Source: Fimenecus sp045655645 (lineage in GTDB: Bacteria > Bacillota > Clostridia > Oscillospirales > Acutalibacteraceae). Taken from it: a stretch of DNA of 64,000 bases. The notes beneath the pieces were generated by a model that did not search any database, had not been told where the DNA came from, and saw nothing but the letters and a program-made list of their open reading frames with translations. The stretch lies in NCBI GenBank assembly GCA_045655645.1, contig JAZOPS010000042.1, positions 1 to 64,000 of the forward strand, in the 5' to 3' direction. Positions 10,401 through 18,053 of the stretch are shown here, one piece after another. Within the stretch, counting starts at the first letter, position 1, and every line of letters begins with the position of its first letter. A program made the position numbers and the translations under genes.

Positions 10401-11001
10401 TGCTATTGACGAATACAAAGAAGTATCAGAAAGATATGAATTTATGTCAGAGCAGATTGGTGATGTTGAGAAATCAAAGGCAGAGCTTATTCGTCTTATT
10501 GATGATTTGACAACAAAAATGAGCGTTCAGTTCCGTGAGCAGTTCCAAAAAATCAATGTAGCTTTCGGTGAAACCTTTGCCGAACTCTTCGGTGGTGGTA
10601 AAGCCGAATTGGTTCTTGAAGACGAAATGAATGTTCTTGAATGTGACATTGAAATTAAAGTTCAACCACCTGGCAAAAATGTTCAGAATATCAATTTGCT
10701 TTCAGGTGGTGAAAAGGGACTTTCAGCAATTGCACTTCTCTTTGCAATTCTTAAAGTTACACCTGCACCATTCGTAATCTTCGACGAAGTTGAAGCAGCC
10801 CTTGACGATGTTAACGTTGTTCGTTACGCTCAATATGTAAGACGAATGACAAAGAATACACAGTTTATTCTCATCACTCACCGTCGTGGCACAATGGAAG
10901 AGGCAGATATGCTCTATGGTGTTACAATGCAAGAAGAAGGCGTGTCAAAAATCCTTGAACTCAAAACAGCCGAAATGGCTAGAAAACTTGGTCTCGCTTA
11001 A
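7432..11001 (+). CDS. smc: Chromosome segregation ATPase SMC
   Basis: SMC dimers with ScpA/ScpB extrude and organise chromosomal DNA loops. The 1189-residue protein shows the complete layout: N-terminal head with Walker A GPNGSGKSN (residues ~32-40), a long coiled coil, a hinge around residues 515-660 (VHGPLSQLITV, GGSMTGGSKAQG), the return coiled coil, then the C-terminal head with signature LLSGGEKGLSAIAL (~1087) and Walker B FVIFDEVEAALDD. Glu/Lys/Gln-rich heptads fill residues ~170-510 and ~670-1020. It begins within the stop codon of the radical SAM gene. Confidence 0.98.
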   Translation: MILKSITMQGFKSCPDKTVLQFNKGITGVVGPNGSGKSNISDAVRWVLGEQSTKSLRGSKMEDVIFSGTSLRKATGFAEVTLCLDNEDRKLNCDKDEVNITRRFYRSGDSEYKINGENVRLRDINELFMDTGLGRDGYSMVSQGKIAELISSKSGERREMFEEAAGISHFRYRRSDALKRLNQAEENLIRLRDILAELESRVGPLKTQSEKAQKFLVLAEERKNLEIGIWLHNIEKTQEKLKEQDRKIDIASVQYKDAQKQLEEIEQKMNAIIEKTHEINVKIEEVRASTSHFEEQAAELESQAKVYENSIAHNNESIERLEKDKLTANEDETDIDTQIESANEQKALAQKGLEDANAKLQAQIGEIEKLQSENDEFASVAADLSKEISLLTVALADNRVISETANSQIEEIRTRITAIDDLLGNRKETVLALEEKKNNAQKALDECVEKINGYKNAVDGYRIKVQTRTEKSEKLKAEIATLDSEIGRKNERIRILDDLEKNMEGYQGSVRSVMKESKRGALRGVHGPLSQLITVKDKYSVAVETALGVAIQNVVVDNENDAKRAIAFLKDTRGGRATFLPLSAIKSRSLDEKDLDDCYGFVNIASNLVSADKQYKDIIENLLGKTVVCEDMDSAITMAKKYKNRFKIVTLDGQVINAGGSMTGGSKAQGVGMLSRSNEIEKLLASVKDLEDKKNNLAVQEKMLSEDLASAVADLEGIEGDILSANEEKIRLEGEYKLAESEYETSSTGVKELLDEEKILNERIDKINSDSVVARKKVEELNEEIARKEKSLEAVSGDRESLGHVREELSQKAEQIRLEILGFQKDIESADDNIRRLDILKGSKTTRLEELDKEIEAFKNKNIWLTKDIESLRASADELRKQCGDAKTNVDDLIEERTTLEKENTDLRNLEKEKSAERERVSGELARLEERKASMLNEFEEYNSKLYDEYQLTRREAMALQIVIENIGEARTRLSALKNEIRGLGSVNVSAIDEYKEVSERYEFMSEQIGDVEKSKAELIRLIDDLTTKMSVQFREQFQKINVAFGETFAELFGGGKAELVLEDEMNVLECDIEIKVQPPGKNVQNINLLSGGEKGLSAIALLFAILKVTPAPFVIFDEVEAALDDVNVVRYAQYVRRMTKNTQFILITHRRGTMEEADMLYGVTMQEEGVSKILELKTAEMARKLGLA

Positions 11002-11013
11002 TTTCACTCATCT

Positions 11014-11074
11014 TGCACTTTTTCGCAATGGTAACTCGTGTATCTTCATACACTTCGCCATCGCAAAAAAGCAC
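11014..11074. repeat. Long imperfect inverted repeat between smc and ftsY
   Basis: The arm TGCACTTTTTCGCAATGG (11014-11031) is an imperfect reverse complement of CCATCGCAAAAAAGCAC (11058-11074). Inside is a perfect GTGTAT/ATACAC stem (11038-11043, 11048-11053) with a CTTC loop. There is no T run, so it is not a standard terminator. A second small hairpin, GTGGTT-TGAG-AACCAC, follows at 11113-11128. Role unknown. Confidence 0.55.
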
Positions 11075-11154
11075 AATATAAGCAAAATTTAAGCTACGAC
11101 AAAATCGCAAGGGTGGTTTGAGAACCACTCATAAAATAAAAAAGGAAAATCATT

Positions 11155-12303
11155 ATGGGAATTTTCAAAAAAATAAACTTTGGTCTCACAAAGACAAGAA
11201 ATAAAATGGCAGGGGCTATTGACGATATGCTTGATAGCTTCGACGAAGTAACCGACGACCTTTATACCGAACTTGAAGAAATTCTTGTTATGGGTGATGT
11301 TGGTGTTACAACTGCCGTTGAGATTACAGAAAAACTTCGTGAAGAAGTGGCAAAGGGCAAAATAAAAGGCTCTGAAGCAATTCGTCAGCAGATTAAAACA
11401 ATCGTTGCAGAAATGCTCTATGGTGGCGAAGATATGGGGCTTATCACGGTTCCAGCAGTTATCCTTGTAATCGGTGTTAACGGTGTTGGCAAGACAACCA
11501 CAATCGGTAAAATGGCGGCTATGTATAAAGCACAGGGCAAGAGTGTTATTCTTGGCGCTGCTGATACATTCCGTGCTGCTGCTATCGACCAGTTGCAAAT
11601 CTGGGCAGACCGTTCAGGTGTTGATATTGTTAAACACAAAGAAGGCGCAGACCCTGCCGCAGTTGTTTTTGATACAATCAGCGCTGCAAAGGCAAGAGAT
11701 AGTGAAATAATTATTATCGATACTGCTGGTCGTCTTCACAACAAGAAGAATCTTATGGACGAGCTTAATAAGATTTATCGTGTTATTGACCGTGAACTTC
11801 CTTACTCTGACCGTGAAGTTTTGTTGGTGCTTGATGCAACAACAGGTCAGAATGCAGTTAATCAGGCAAGAGAGTTTAAGAGCGTCGCAGATATTACAGG
11901 TATCGTTCTCACAAAGCTTGATGGTACTGCTCGTGGTGGTGTTGTTCTTGCTATCAAGAACGAGCTTGGAATTCCTGTTAAGTTTATTGGTGTCGGTGAA
12001 CAGATTGATGACTTGCAACCATTCAAACCTGAAGCATTTGCAGACGGTTTGTTTGACAAGATAGATTATAAAGAAGAGGAGGATATTCAACTTGAAATTA
12101 ACGAAGAGAGTGTCGAAGAATGCGAAGACCTTGATGAAGATATTTTACAAGAAGAAGAACTCCCCAATGAAGACGGTGGAGAGCCTGAAGAAATTGCCGA
12201 AACAATTGACGGCGGATTTGAACAGGAAAAAGAGATAACTGAAGAAAAAACAGAGAAGAAAGAAAAGAGGGGTTTCTTTGGACTTTTTAATCGCCACTCA
12301 TAA
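11155..12303 (+). CDS. ftsY: Signal recognition particle receptor FtsY, with an acidic C-terminal extension
   Basis: FtsY is the membrane-associated GTPase that docks the Ffh-ribosome complex. The NG domain begins almost at the N-terminus (residues ~1-305): P-loop GVNGVGKTTTIGK, then DTFRAAAIDQL, IIDTAGR, LTKLDGTARGG and GEQIDDLQPF. The protein does not end there. About 77 residues follow with some 30 Asp/Glu, closing with a Lys/Arg cluster and GFFGLFNRHS, which looks amphipathic. In well-studied FtsY proteins the acidic A region lies at the N-terminus, so this arrangement is unusual. A ribosome-binding site AAAGGAAAA precedes the ATG. The end overlaps rdgB by 26 bases. Confidence 0.95.
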   Translation: MGIFKKINFGLTKTRNKMAGAIDDMLDSFDEVTDDLYTELEEILVMGDVGVTTAVEITEKLREEVAKGKIKGSEAIRQQIKTIVAEMLYGGEDMGLITVPAVILVIGVNGVGKTTTIGKMAAMYKAQGKSVILGAADTFRAAAIDQLQIWADRSGVDIVKHKEGADPAAVVFDTISAAKARDSEIIIIDTAGRLHNKKNLMDELNKIYRVIDRELPYSDREVLLVLDATTGQNAVNQAREFKSVADITGIVLTKLDGTARGGVVLAIKNELGIPVKFIGVGEQIDDLQPFKPEAFADGLFDKIDYKEEEDIQLEINEESVEECEDLDEDILQEEELPNEDGGEPEEIAETIDGGFEQEKEITEEKTEKKEKRGFFGLFNRHS

Positions 12304-12871
12304 TATGAAAAAACAAGCAGAGTTGCAGAGAATTCTCGCACCTCTTGGCATAAACGTTTTAACTGCTGATATGGCAGGCATTGAACTTTCAGATGTTGAT
12401 GAAACAGGTACAACATTTGAAGAAAATGCATTCTTAAAAGCCGATAGTGGTTGCAAAGAAAGTGGAATGGTCTGTGTTGCAGATGATTCAGGACTTATGG
12501 TTGACTTTCTTGACGGTGCACCCGGTGTTTATTCAGCTCGTTTCGGTGGTGAACACGGAAATGACGCTAAAAACAACGAAAAACTTTTAGGTCTTATGAA
12601 AGATGTTCCCGATGAAGAAAGAACAGCACGATTTGTAAGTTGCGTTTGTTGCTGTTTCCCTGACGGAAGAAGTTTCACGGTCCGTGGCACTTGCGAAGGT
12701 GTTATTGCTCACGAAGTGCAAGGCAATGGTGGATTTGGTTATGACCCTGTATTCCTTGTAGGCGATAAAACTTTCGGTGAACTTTCAGCAGAAGAAAAAG
12801 ACAAAGTCAGCCACCGTGGCAACGCATTAAGAAAATTTGTAGAAGAATTACCAAAGTATTTAGGAGAATAA
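12278..12871 (+). CDS. rdgB: XTP/dITP diphosphatase (RdgB/HAM1)
   Basis: This house-cleaning enzyme hydrolyses ITP, dITP and XTP to monophosphates. The 197-residue protein contains the family start pattern FLIATHNMKKQAEL, then TGTTFEENAFLKA, VADDSGLMVD and APGVYSARFGG, and GYDPVFLV near residue 150, all active-site segments. A TTG start at 12278 is chosen because the first beta strand must be included; AGAGGGG lies 5-6 bases upstream. The start therefore sits inside the ftsY end, giving a 26-base overlap. The first in-frame ATG (12305) would delete the nucleotide-binding strand. Confidence 0.93.
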   Translation: MDFLIATHNMKKQAELQRILAPLGINVLTADMAGIELSDVDETGTTFEENAFLKADSGCKESGMVCVADDSGLMVDFLDGAPGVYSARFGGEHGNDAKNNEKLLGLMKDVPDEERTARFVSCVCCCFPDGRSFTVRGTCEGVIAHEVQGNGGFGYDPVFLVGDKTFGELSAEEKDKVSHRGNALRKFVEELPKYLGE

Positions 12872-12872
12872 T

Positions 12873-13175
12873 ATGACAAGCAAAGAAAGAGCATATTGGA
12901 GAGGTCAGGCAAATTCACTTCAACCATTATTTCAAGTTGGCAAGGGTGGAATTTCAGACGCTCTTATCAAACAGACAGATGACGCGCTCAAAGCACGAGA
13001 ACTTATCAAACTCAAAGTGCTTTTAGAAACAAGTCCAGAGCCACCAAAAGTTATTGCACAGAAACTTGCAGAAGCAACTAACAGTGATTGCGTTGGCGTA
13101 ATTGGTGGTAGTATGATTTTCTATCGTTATAACCCAGAATTACACAAAGACGAAAAGAAAAAGGGAAGAAAATAA
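12873..13175 (+). CDS. yhbY: YhbY-family CRM-domain RNA-binding protein
   Basis: A 100-residue single CRM domain, the fold of YhbY proteins that bind pre-50S ribosomal particles. Diagnostic parts are LQPLFQVGKGGISDALIKQ (GxxG-type RNA-binding loop) and IGGSMIFYRYNP near the C-terminus. The usual family length is about 95-100. It sits one base after rdgB and two bases before nadD, within an operon for ribosome assembly and nucleotide metabolism, the same order as in many Firmicutes (yhbY-nadD-yqeK-rsfS). Confidence 0.92.
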   Translation: MTSKERAYWRGQANSLQPLFQVGKGGISDALIKQTDDALKARELIKLKVLLETSPEPPKVIAQKLAEATNSDCVGVIGGSMIFYRYNPELHKDEKKKGRK

Positions 13176-13177
13176 TT

Positions 13178-13804
13178 ATGAAAATCGGTATTTTCGGCGG
13201 AACATTCAATCCACCTCATAAAGGTCACGCTAGAATGGTTGAAAAAATGACAGAAGAATTAGGACTTGATAAAGTTTTAATTATTCCAAATAAAATCCCA
13301 ACTCATAAGCGTTGTGACGACCTTGCTGACAATAAAGACAGAATTGCAATGTGCAAAATGGCATTCCGTAATCCTAAATTTGAAATCAGCACAATGGAGA
13401 TGGATAGAGAATCTGACAGTTACACAATTTATACTGTCAAAGATTTAAGAAAAAAATATCCAAACGACGATTTATATTTGATTATCGGTTCAGATATGTT
13501 CTATATCTTCCATAAATGGTATAAACACAAAGAGCTTTTAGAAGAATGCACCGTTTGTGTTGCTTCTCGCAATACTGATGACAACATTCAAGGTCTTCGT
13601 CAATATGCATTTGAAAATTTAGGTGTTTATATTGACGGTCTTGACGGGAAGAATATACATATCTCACCACTTGATGCTTATATTGTAAGTTCAGGTGAAA
13701 TTCGTGAAAGAATTGCTCAAGACAAAAGTCTTTACGGAATAGTTGAGCCTGAAATCATTGAATATATGGAGAGCCACAAGTTATATGGATACGGCAAGAA
13801 ATAA
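13178..13804 (+). CDS. nadD: Nicotinate-nucleotide adenylyltransferase
   Basis: NadD joins nicotinate mononucleotide and ATP to deamido-NAD. The 208-residue protein starts with the nucleotidylyltransferase signature GIFGGTFNPPHKGH, then SYTIYTVKDL and LIIGSDMFYIFHKW, and ends with SSGEIRERI, matching the ISSTxIR adenylate-binding motif. The length is normal for the family. Its 3' end overlaps the yqeK start by 20 bases, so the two are probably co-translated. Confidence 0.95.
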   Translation: MKIGIFGGTFNPPHKGHARMVEKMTEELGLDKVLIIPNKIPTHKRCDDLADNKDRIAMCKMAFRNPKFEISTMEMDRESDSYTIYTVKDLRKKYPNDDLYLIIGSDMFYIFHKWYKHKELLEECTVCVASRNTDDNIQGLRQYAFENLGVYIDGLDGKNIHISPLDAYIVSSGEIRERIAQDKSLYGIVEPEIIEYMESHKLYGYGKK

Positions 13805-14363
13805 AGAATTTTTAGAAATTCTTAAAACTCGTTTAAAACCAGAAAGGTTATATCATTCAATCTGTGTTGCTGAACAGGCAAAGCATTTAGCTGAGATTTT
13901 CGGTGGGGACATTGAAAAATCATACACAGCAGGGCTTGTTCACGATATAATGAGATATGAACCAGTCCCTAAAATGCTCGAAATGATTGAGAATGACGGT
14001 CAAAGTCTTACTGATAGCGAAAAGCAAATCACAGTTACTCTTCACGCTATCGCAGGTGAAGTTTATTTGAGAAACGAACTGAAAGTAACTGATAAGGACA
14101 TTCTTTCAGCAGTTCGTTGGCACACAACAGGCAAAGAAGACATGTCACTTCTTGAAAAGATTATCTATGTTGCCGATTTAACATCAGAAGACAGAGAATA
14201 TCCTGATATTCTTGAAGTGAGAGCAATGGCAGAAGAAAGTCTTGAAAAAACATGTCTTCGTGGTTTGTCTTTTACAATTGAAGATAACGCTAAAAAGTGT
14301 AGACCAATCCATATTGATACGGTCAAAGCGTATAACTATCTTGCAGAAAGGATTAGTAAATAA
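13785..14363 (+). CDS. yqeK: HD-domain nucleotide phosphohydrolase YqeK
   Basis: YqeK proteins are HD-fold hydrolases reported to cleave diadenosine tetraphosphate symmetrically. This 192-residue protein has the metal-binding set HSICVAEQAKHLA, GLVHDIM (HD pair) and VRWHTTG, plus IIYVADLTSEDR. The frame is open upstream to a TTG at 13743, but ATG 13785 gives the usual length with GGAGAG about 11 bases upstream. It overlaps nadD by 20 bases and rsfS by one base (TAATG). Confidence 0.92.
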   Translation: MDTARNKEFLEILKTRLKPERLYHSICVAEQAKHLAEIFGGDIEKSYTAGLVHDIMRYEPVPKMLEMIENDGQSLTDSEKQITVTLHAIAGEVYLRNELKVTDKDILSAVRWHTTGKEDMSLLEKIIYVADLTSEDREYPDILEVRAMAEESLEKTCLRGLSFTIEDNAKKCRPIHIDTVKAYNYLAERISK

Positions 14364-14716
14364 TGGATAGAATTGAACTTATGAAAAATATTGTTGCTAC
14401 TCTTGACAACAAGAAAGCAACTGATATAAAATCACTTGAAATCACAGAACTTACTGCAGTTGCTGACTATTTTGTAATTGCAACAGGTACATCAGGCACT
14501 CATATTCGTGCACTTGCAGATGAAGTTCAGGATTCACTCACAAAACAGGGCGTTGAGCCAAAGAGCGTCGAAGGTAAATCAACAGGTTGGATTCTTTTGG
14601 ACTATGGCACAACAGTTGTTCATGTTTTCACACCTGACCAAAGAGAACTCTATAGTTTAGAACACCTTTGGGGCGATGCAAAAGAAGTGGACATCAGCAC
14701 AATTATTACAGAATAA
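14363..14716 (+). CDS. rsfS: Ribosomal silencing factor RsfS
   Basis: RsfS binds ribosomal protein L14 and blocks subunit joining when nutrients are short. The 117-residue protein has the complete domain: KKATDIKSLEI, TAVADYFVIATG, HIRALADEVQDSL, GWILLDYGTTVVHVF and REYYxLExLW-like RELYSLEHLWGDA. The start ATG overlaps the yqeK stop. In Firmicutes this gene follows yqeK directly, as here. leuS follows after 25 bases. Confidence 0.95.
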   Translation: MDRIELMKNIVATLDNKKATDIKSLEITELTAVADYFVIATGTSGTHIRALADEVQDSLTKQGVEPKSVEGKSTGWILLDYGTTVVHVFTPDQRELYSLEHLWGDAKEVDISTIITE

Positions 14717-14741
14717 AATATCTTTAAAGAAGGTTATATAT

Positions 14742-17150
14742 ATGAATTACGATTTTAAAGCTACCGAATTAAAGTGGCAACAGAAATGGGACGAAGCAAA
14801 GGTTTTTGAGGCTCAGGATAATTCTGAGAAACCAAAATTCTATGGTCTTGTTGAATTCCCATACCCATCAGGTGCAGGTATGCACGTTGGTCACATCAAG
14901 GCATATTCAGGTCTTGAAGTAGTATCAAGAAAAAGAAGACTCGAAGGCTACAATGTGCTTTTCCCAATCGGTTTTGACGCTTATGGTCTTCCAACAGAAA
15001 ACTATGCGATTAAAACAGGTATCCACCCAAGAAAAGTTACTGATATGAACATCGAAAAATTCACAAGTCAGTTAAAGAGAGTTGGTTTCTCATTCGACTA
15101 TTCAAGAGTAGTTGATACAACAGAAGAAAAATATTATAAATGGACACAGTGGATTTTCCTTAAAATGTTCGAAAATGGACTCGCTTTCCGTGACAAGACA
15201 TTGGTTAACTATTGCCCATCTTGTAAGGTTGTTCTTTCAAACGAAGACTCACAGGGTGGTAAGTGTGATATCTGTCACAGCGATGTTGTTCAAAAATCAA
15301 AGGATGTTTGGTATTTAAGAATTACAGAGTATGCTGACAAGCTTCTTGAAGGACTTAATGATGTTGATTATCTTCCAAACATTAAACTTCAGCAGGTTAA
15401 CTGGATTGGTAAGTCACGTGGTGCATTCGTTAACTTCAACCTTAACGAAATTCCTGAAGAATTGAAGATTTATACAACTCGTCCTGACACTCTTTTCGGC
15501 GTAACATTTATGGTTATGGCTCCTGAGCACCCAATCATTGACAAATATGCTGACAAGATTTCAAATATGGACGAAATCCTTGCATACAGAACTGAGTGTG
15601 CAAAGAAAACAGAATTTGAGCGTACACAGCTTGTAAAAGATAAGACAGGTGTTAAGATTGCAGGTATTACTGCAAAGAATCCAGTTAACGGTAAGGATAT
15701 TCCAATTTACATATCTGACTATGTTATGATGGGTTACGGTACTGGTGCTATTATGGCTGTTCCTGCACATGACGACCGTGACTATGATTTCGCAAAGAAA
15801 TTCGGTATCGATATTATCGAGGTTATCAAGGGTGGCAACATTGAGGAATCTGCTTATGCAGGTGACGGTGAAATGGTTAACTCTGATTTCCTTAATGGTG
15901 TGGACAATAAGAAAGAATCAATTGCAAAGATGATTGATTTCTTACAGGATAAAGGCATCGGTGAAGGTGGCGTTCAGTATAAGATGAAAGACTGGGCATT
16001 TAACCGTCAGCGTTACTGGGGTGAGCCAATTCCAATCGTACACTGTGAAAAGTGCGGTATGGTTGCTGTTCCTTATGAAGAACTCCCATTAAGACTTCCT
16101 GATGTTGAAAACTTTGCTCCTGGTACAGATGGTGAAAGCCCACTTGCTAAGATTGATTCATATGTAAATTGCAAGTGTCCAAAATGTGGTGGCGATGCAA
16201 AGAGAGAAACTGACACAATGCCACAGTGGGCAGGTTCATCATGGTATTTCTTAAGATACATTGACCCACACAATGACGAAGCTCTTGCTGATATGGATAA
16301 GCTCAACTACTGGATGCCTGTTGACTGGTATAATGGTGGTATGGAACATGTTACTCGTCACCTTATCTATTCTCGTTTCTGGCATAAGTTCCTTTATGAC
16401 ATCGGTGCAGTACCATGCAAAGAGCCTTATGCAAAGAGAACTGCTCAGGGTCTTATCTTAGGACCTGACGGTGTTAAGATGAGTAAATCACGTGGTAACG
16501 TTATCGACCCTAACGAAGTTGTTGATGTTTTCGGTGCAGACGTTCTTCGTACTTATGTACTCTTTATGGGTGACTACGAGCAGGCTGCTCCTTGGTCAGA
16601 AAGCTCAGTTAAGGGTTGTAAGAGATTTGTTGACAGAATCTGGAATCTTCAAGAAATTCTTGTAGATGGCGACGAATTCTCAAAAGAACTTTCATCTTCA
16701 TTCCACAAGACAATCAAAAAGGTTACAGAAGATATCGAAACTCTCAAATACAACACTGCTATTGCAGCACTTATGACACTTCTCAATGCAATTTATACAA
16801 AGGGTTCAATCAATAAGGCTGAACTTAAAGCACTTCTTCTCCTTGTTAACCCATTTGCTCCTCACGTTACAGAAGAAATGTGGGAAGTTTGCGGTTTCGG
16901 CAAAATGATGGCAGCAGATGGTCAATGGCCAACTTACGACGAGGCAAAGTGCATTGACGAAACAATCGAAATCGTTGTTCAGATTAACGGTAAAATCCGT
17001 GCAAAACTCAATGTAGCAGCAGATATCGAACAAGCAGATGCTATTGCAGCAGCTAAAGCAGACGAAAAAGTTGCAGCAGAGCTTGATGGTAAGAATATCA
17101 TCAAAGAAATCTATGTTAAGGGCAAGCTTGTAAATATCGTTGCAAAATAA
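14742..17150 (+). CDS. leuS: Leucyl-tRNA synthetase
   Basis: Class I synthetase charging tRNA-Leu. The 802-residue protein has the HIGH-type motif in YPSGAGMHVGHIKAY (near residue 48), a cysteine-containing zinc insert (CPSC...CDIC), the CP1 editing domain (YTTRPDTLFGVTF and the GTGAIMAVPAHDDRD editing site), and KMSKS in GVKMSKSRGNV (near residue 585). It ends with the C-terminal tRNA-binding domain (QINGKIRAKL). The frame extends to 14676, but ATG 14742 with AGAAGG upstream matches the conserved N-terminus. No T-box leader fits in the 25-base gap. Confidence 0.97.
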   Translation: MNYDFKATELKWQQKWDEAKVFEAQDNSEKPKFYGLVEFPYPSGAGMHVGHIKAYSGLEVVSRKRRLEGYNVLFPIGFDAYGLPTENYAIKTGIHPRKVTDMNIEKFTSQLKRVGFSFDYSRVVDTTEEKYYKWTQWIFLKMFENGLAFRDKTLVNYCPSCKVVLSNEDSQGGKCDICHSDVVQKSKDVWYLRITEYADKLLEGLNDVDYLPNIKLQQVNWIGKSRGAFVNFNLNEIPEELKIYTTRPDTLFGVTFMVMAPEHPIIDKYADKISNMDEILAYRTECAKKTEFERTQLVKDKTGVKIAGITAKNPVNGKDIPIYISDYVMMGYGTGAIMAVPAHDDRDYDFAKKFGIDIIEVIKGGNIEESAYAGDGEMVNSDFLNGVDNKKESIAKMIDFLQDKGIGEGGVQYKMKDWAFNRQRYWGEPIPIVHCEKCGMVAVPYEELPLRLPDVENFAPGTDGESPLAKIDSYVNCKCPKCGGDAKRETDTMPQWAGSSWYFLRYIDPHNDEALADMDKLNYWMPVDWYNGGMEHVTRHLIYSRFWHKFLYDIGAVPCKEPYAKRTAQGLILGPDGVKMSKSRGNVIDPNEVVDVFGADVLRTYVLFMGDYEQAAPWSESSVKGCKRFVDRIWNLQEILVDGDEFSKELSSSFHKTIKKVTEDIETLKYNTAIAALMTLLNAIYTKGSINKAELKALLLLVNPFAPHVTEEMWEVCGFGKMMAADGQWPTYDEAKCIDETIEIVVQINGKIRAKLNVAADIEQADAIAAAKADEKVAAELDGKNIIKEIYVKGKLVNIVAK

Positions 17151-17159
17151 AAAATATTA

Positions 17160-17194
17160 ACGGTGGTGGAGGGGAGTCCTCTGCCGCCGTTTTT
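17160..17194 (+). terminator. Rho-independent terminator after leuS
   Basis: ACGGTGGTGGAGG (17160-17172) pairs with CCTCTGCCGCCGT (17178-17190), followed by TTTT. It ends the long nadD-leuS transcription unit only 14 bases before the next start codon. Confidence 0.85.
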
Positions 17195-17207
17195 AATAGG
17201 TGAAACT

Positions 17208-18014
17208 ATGTTTATTTGTCCCATTTGCAAATCAAAATTGAATATTGAAAATAAGTCTTATCGTTGCGAAAACAATCATTCTTTTGATATTGCAAAACAG
17301 GGATATGTGAATTTGTTGCCAGTCAACAAAAAGCATTCTGATAATCCCGGTGACTCAAAAGATATGGTGCTTTCTCGTCGAGCATTTCTCGAAAATGGCA
17401 ATTATGATTGTTTTGCAGAGAAAATATGCGAGATAATAAACAAGTATTTTGAGAATAGTCAAAAATTATCTATTGCAGACTGCGGTTGTGGTGAAGGCTA
17501 TTATGACGGCAAGTTAAAAGCAATAAATTGTGACTTTGATTTGTTTGGTTTTGACATTTCAAAAGAAGCGGTCAGATATGCAGCGGCTAAATATAAAGAT
17601 TTTCATTATGCGGTTGGCAGTTGCTTTGATATGCCATTAGAAAGCAATTCCTTTGATGTTTCACTTAATATTTTTGCTCCAATGGTCGAGAGTGAAATGG
17701 CAAGAATTCTCAAAAAAGACGGTATAATGATTTATGCTGTTCCCGGTAAAAATCATTTGATGGGTCTTAAAAAACTTCTCTATGAAAATGTTTATGAAAA
17801 TGAAGAGAAACACATAGAATATGACGGTTTTGAGTTTTTAGAAAGATATTCGGTTAAAAGTGAAATTACATTAGATGGTGAAATGGGTGTAAATCTTTTT
17901 AAAATGACACCATATTATTTTAAAACCGAGTTGGGCGCAGAAGAAAAAATCAGAAAAAATAGCGGTTTTACAACAGAAATTCATTTTGATTTTCTTGTTT
18001 ACAGAAAGATATAA
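17208..18014 (+). CDS. RlmA-like 23S rRNA (guanine-N1) methyltransferase
   Basis: This 268-residue protein begins with a zinc finger CPICKSKL ... YRCENNHSFD typical of RlmA(I)/(II), followed by KQGYVNLL, then a class I SAM-binding domain (ADCGCGEGYYDG, GFDISKEAVRYAA, GSCFDMPLESNSFD). RlmA enzymes methylate G745 or G748 of 23S rRNA; RlmA(II) action contributes to tylosin resistance. Which position is modified here cannot be told. The frame is open to 17163, but ATG 17208 with TAGGTG upstream is in register with the zinc finger. The start follows a terminator, so transcription may depend on read-through. Confidence 0.87.
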   Translation: MFICPICKSKLNIENKSYRCENNHSFDIAKQGYVNLLPVNKKHSDNPGDSKDMVLSRRAFLENGNYDCFAEKICEIINKYFENSQKLSIADCGCGEGYYDGKLKAINCDFDLFGFDISKEAVRYAAAKYKDFHYAVGSCFDMPLESNSFDVSLNIFAPMVESEMARILKKDGIMIYAVPGKNHLMGLKKLLYENVYENEEKHIEYDGFEFLERYSVKSEITLDGEMGVNLFKMTPYYFKTELGAEEKIRKNSGFTTEIHFDFLVYRKI

Positions 18015-18026
18015 GAATGTTAAAAT
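17998..18026 (+). promoter_or_regulatory. Sigma-A promoter for the cyclase gene
   Basis: TTTACA (17998-18003), 17-base spacer, TAAAAT (18021-18026). It overlaps the end of the RlmA-like gene and lies 28 bases before the next start codon. Confidence 0.6.
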
Positions 18027-18053
18027 GATTTTATAAAAACACGGGGTGAGATT

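Noticed and set aside
11002..11100. A small minus-strand reading frame through the smc-ftsY inverted repeat
   Set aside because: It has no ribosome-binding site, runs into the smc end antisense and is better explained by the hairpin structure.
14717..14741. T-box leader for leuS
   Set aside because: Only 25 bases separate rsfS from leuS, far too few for a T-box; leuS appears to be read from the upstream operon.
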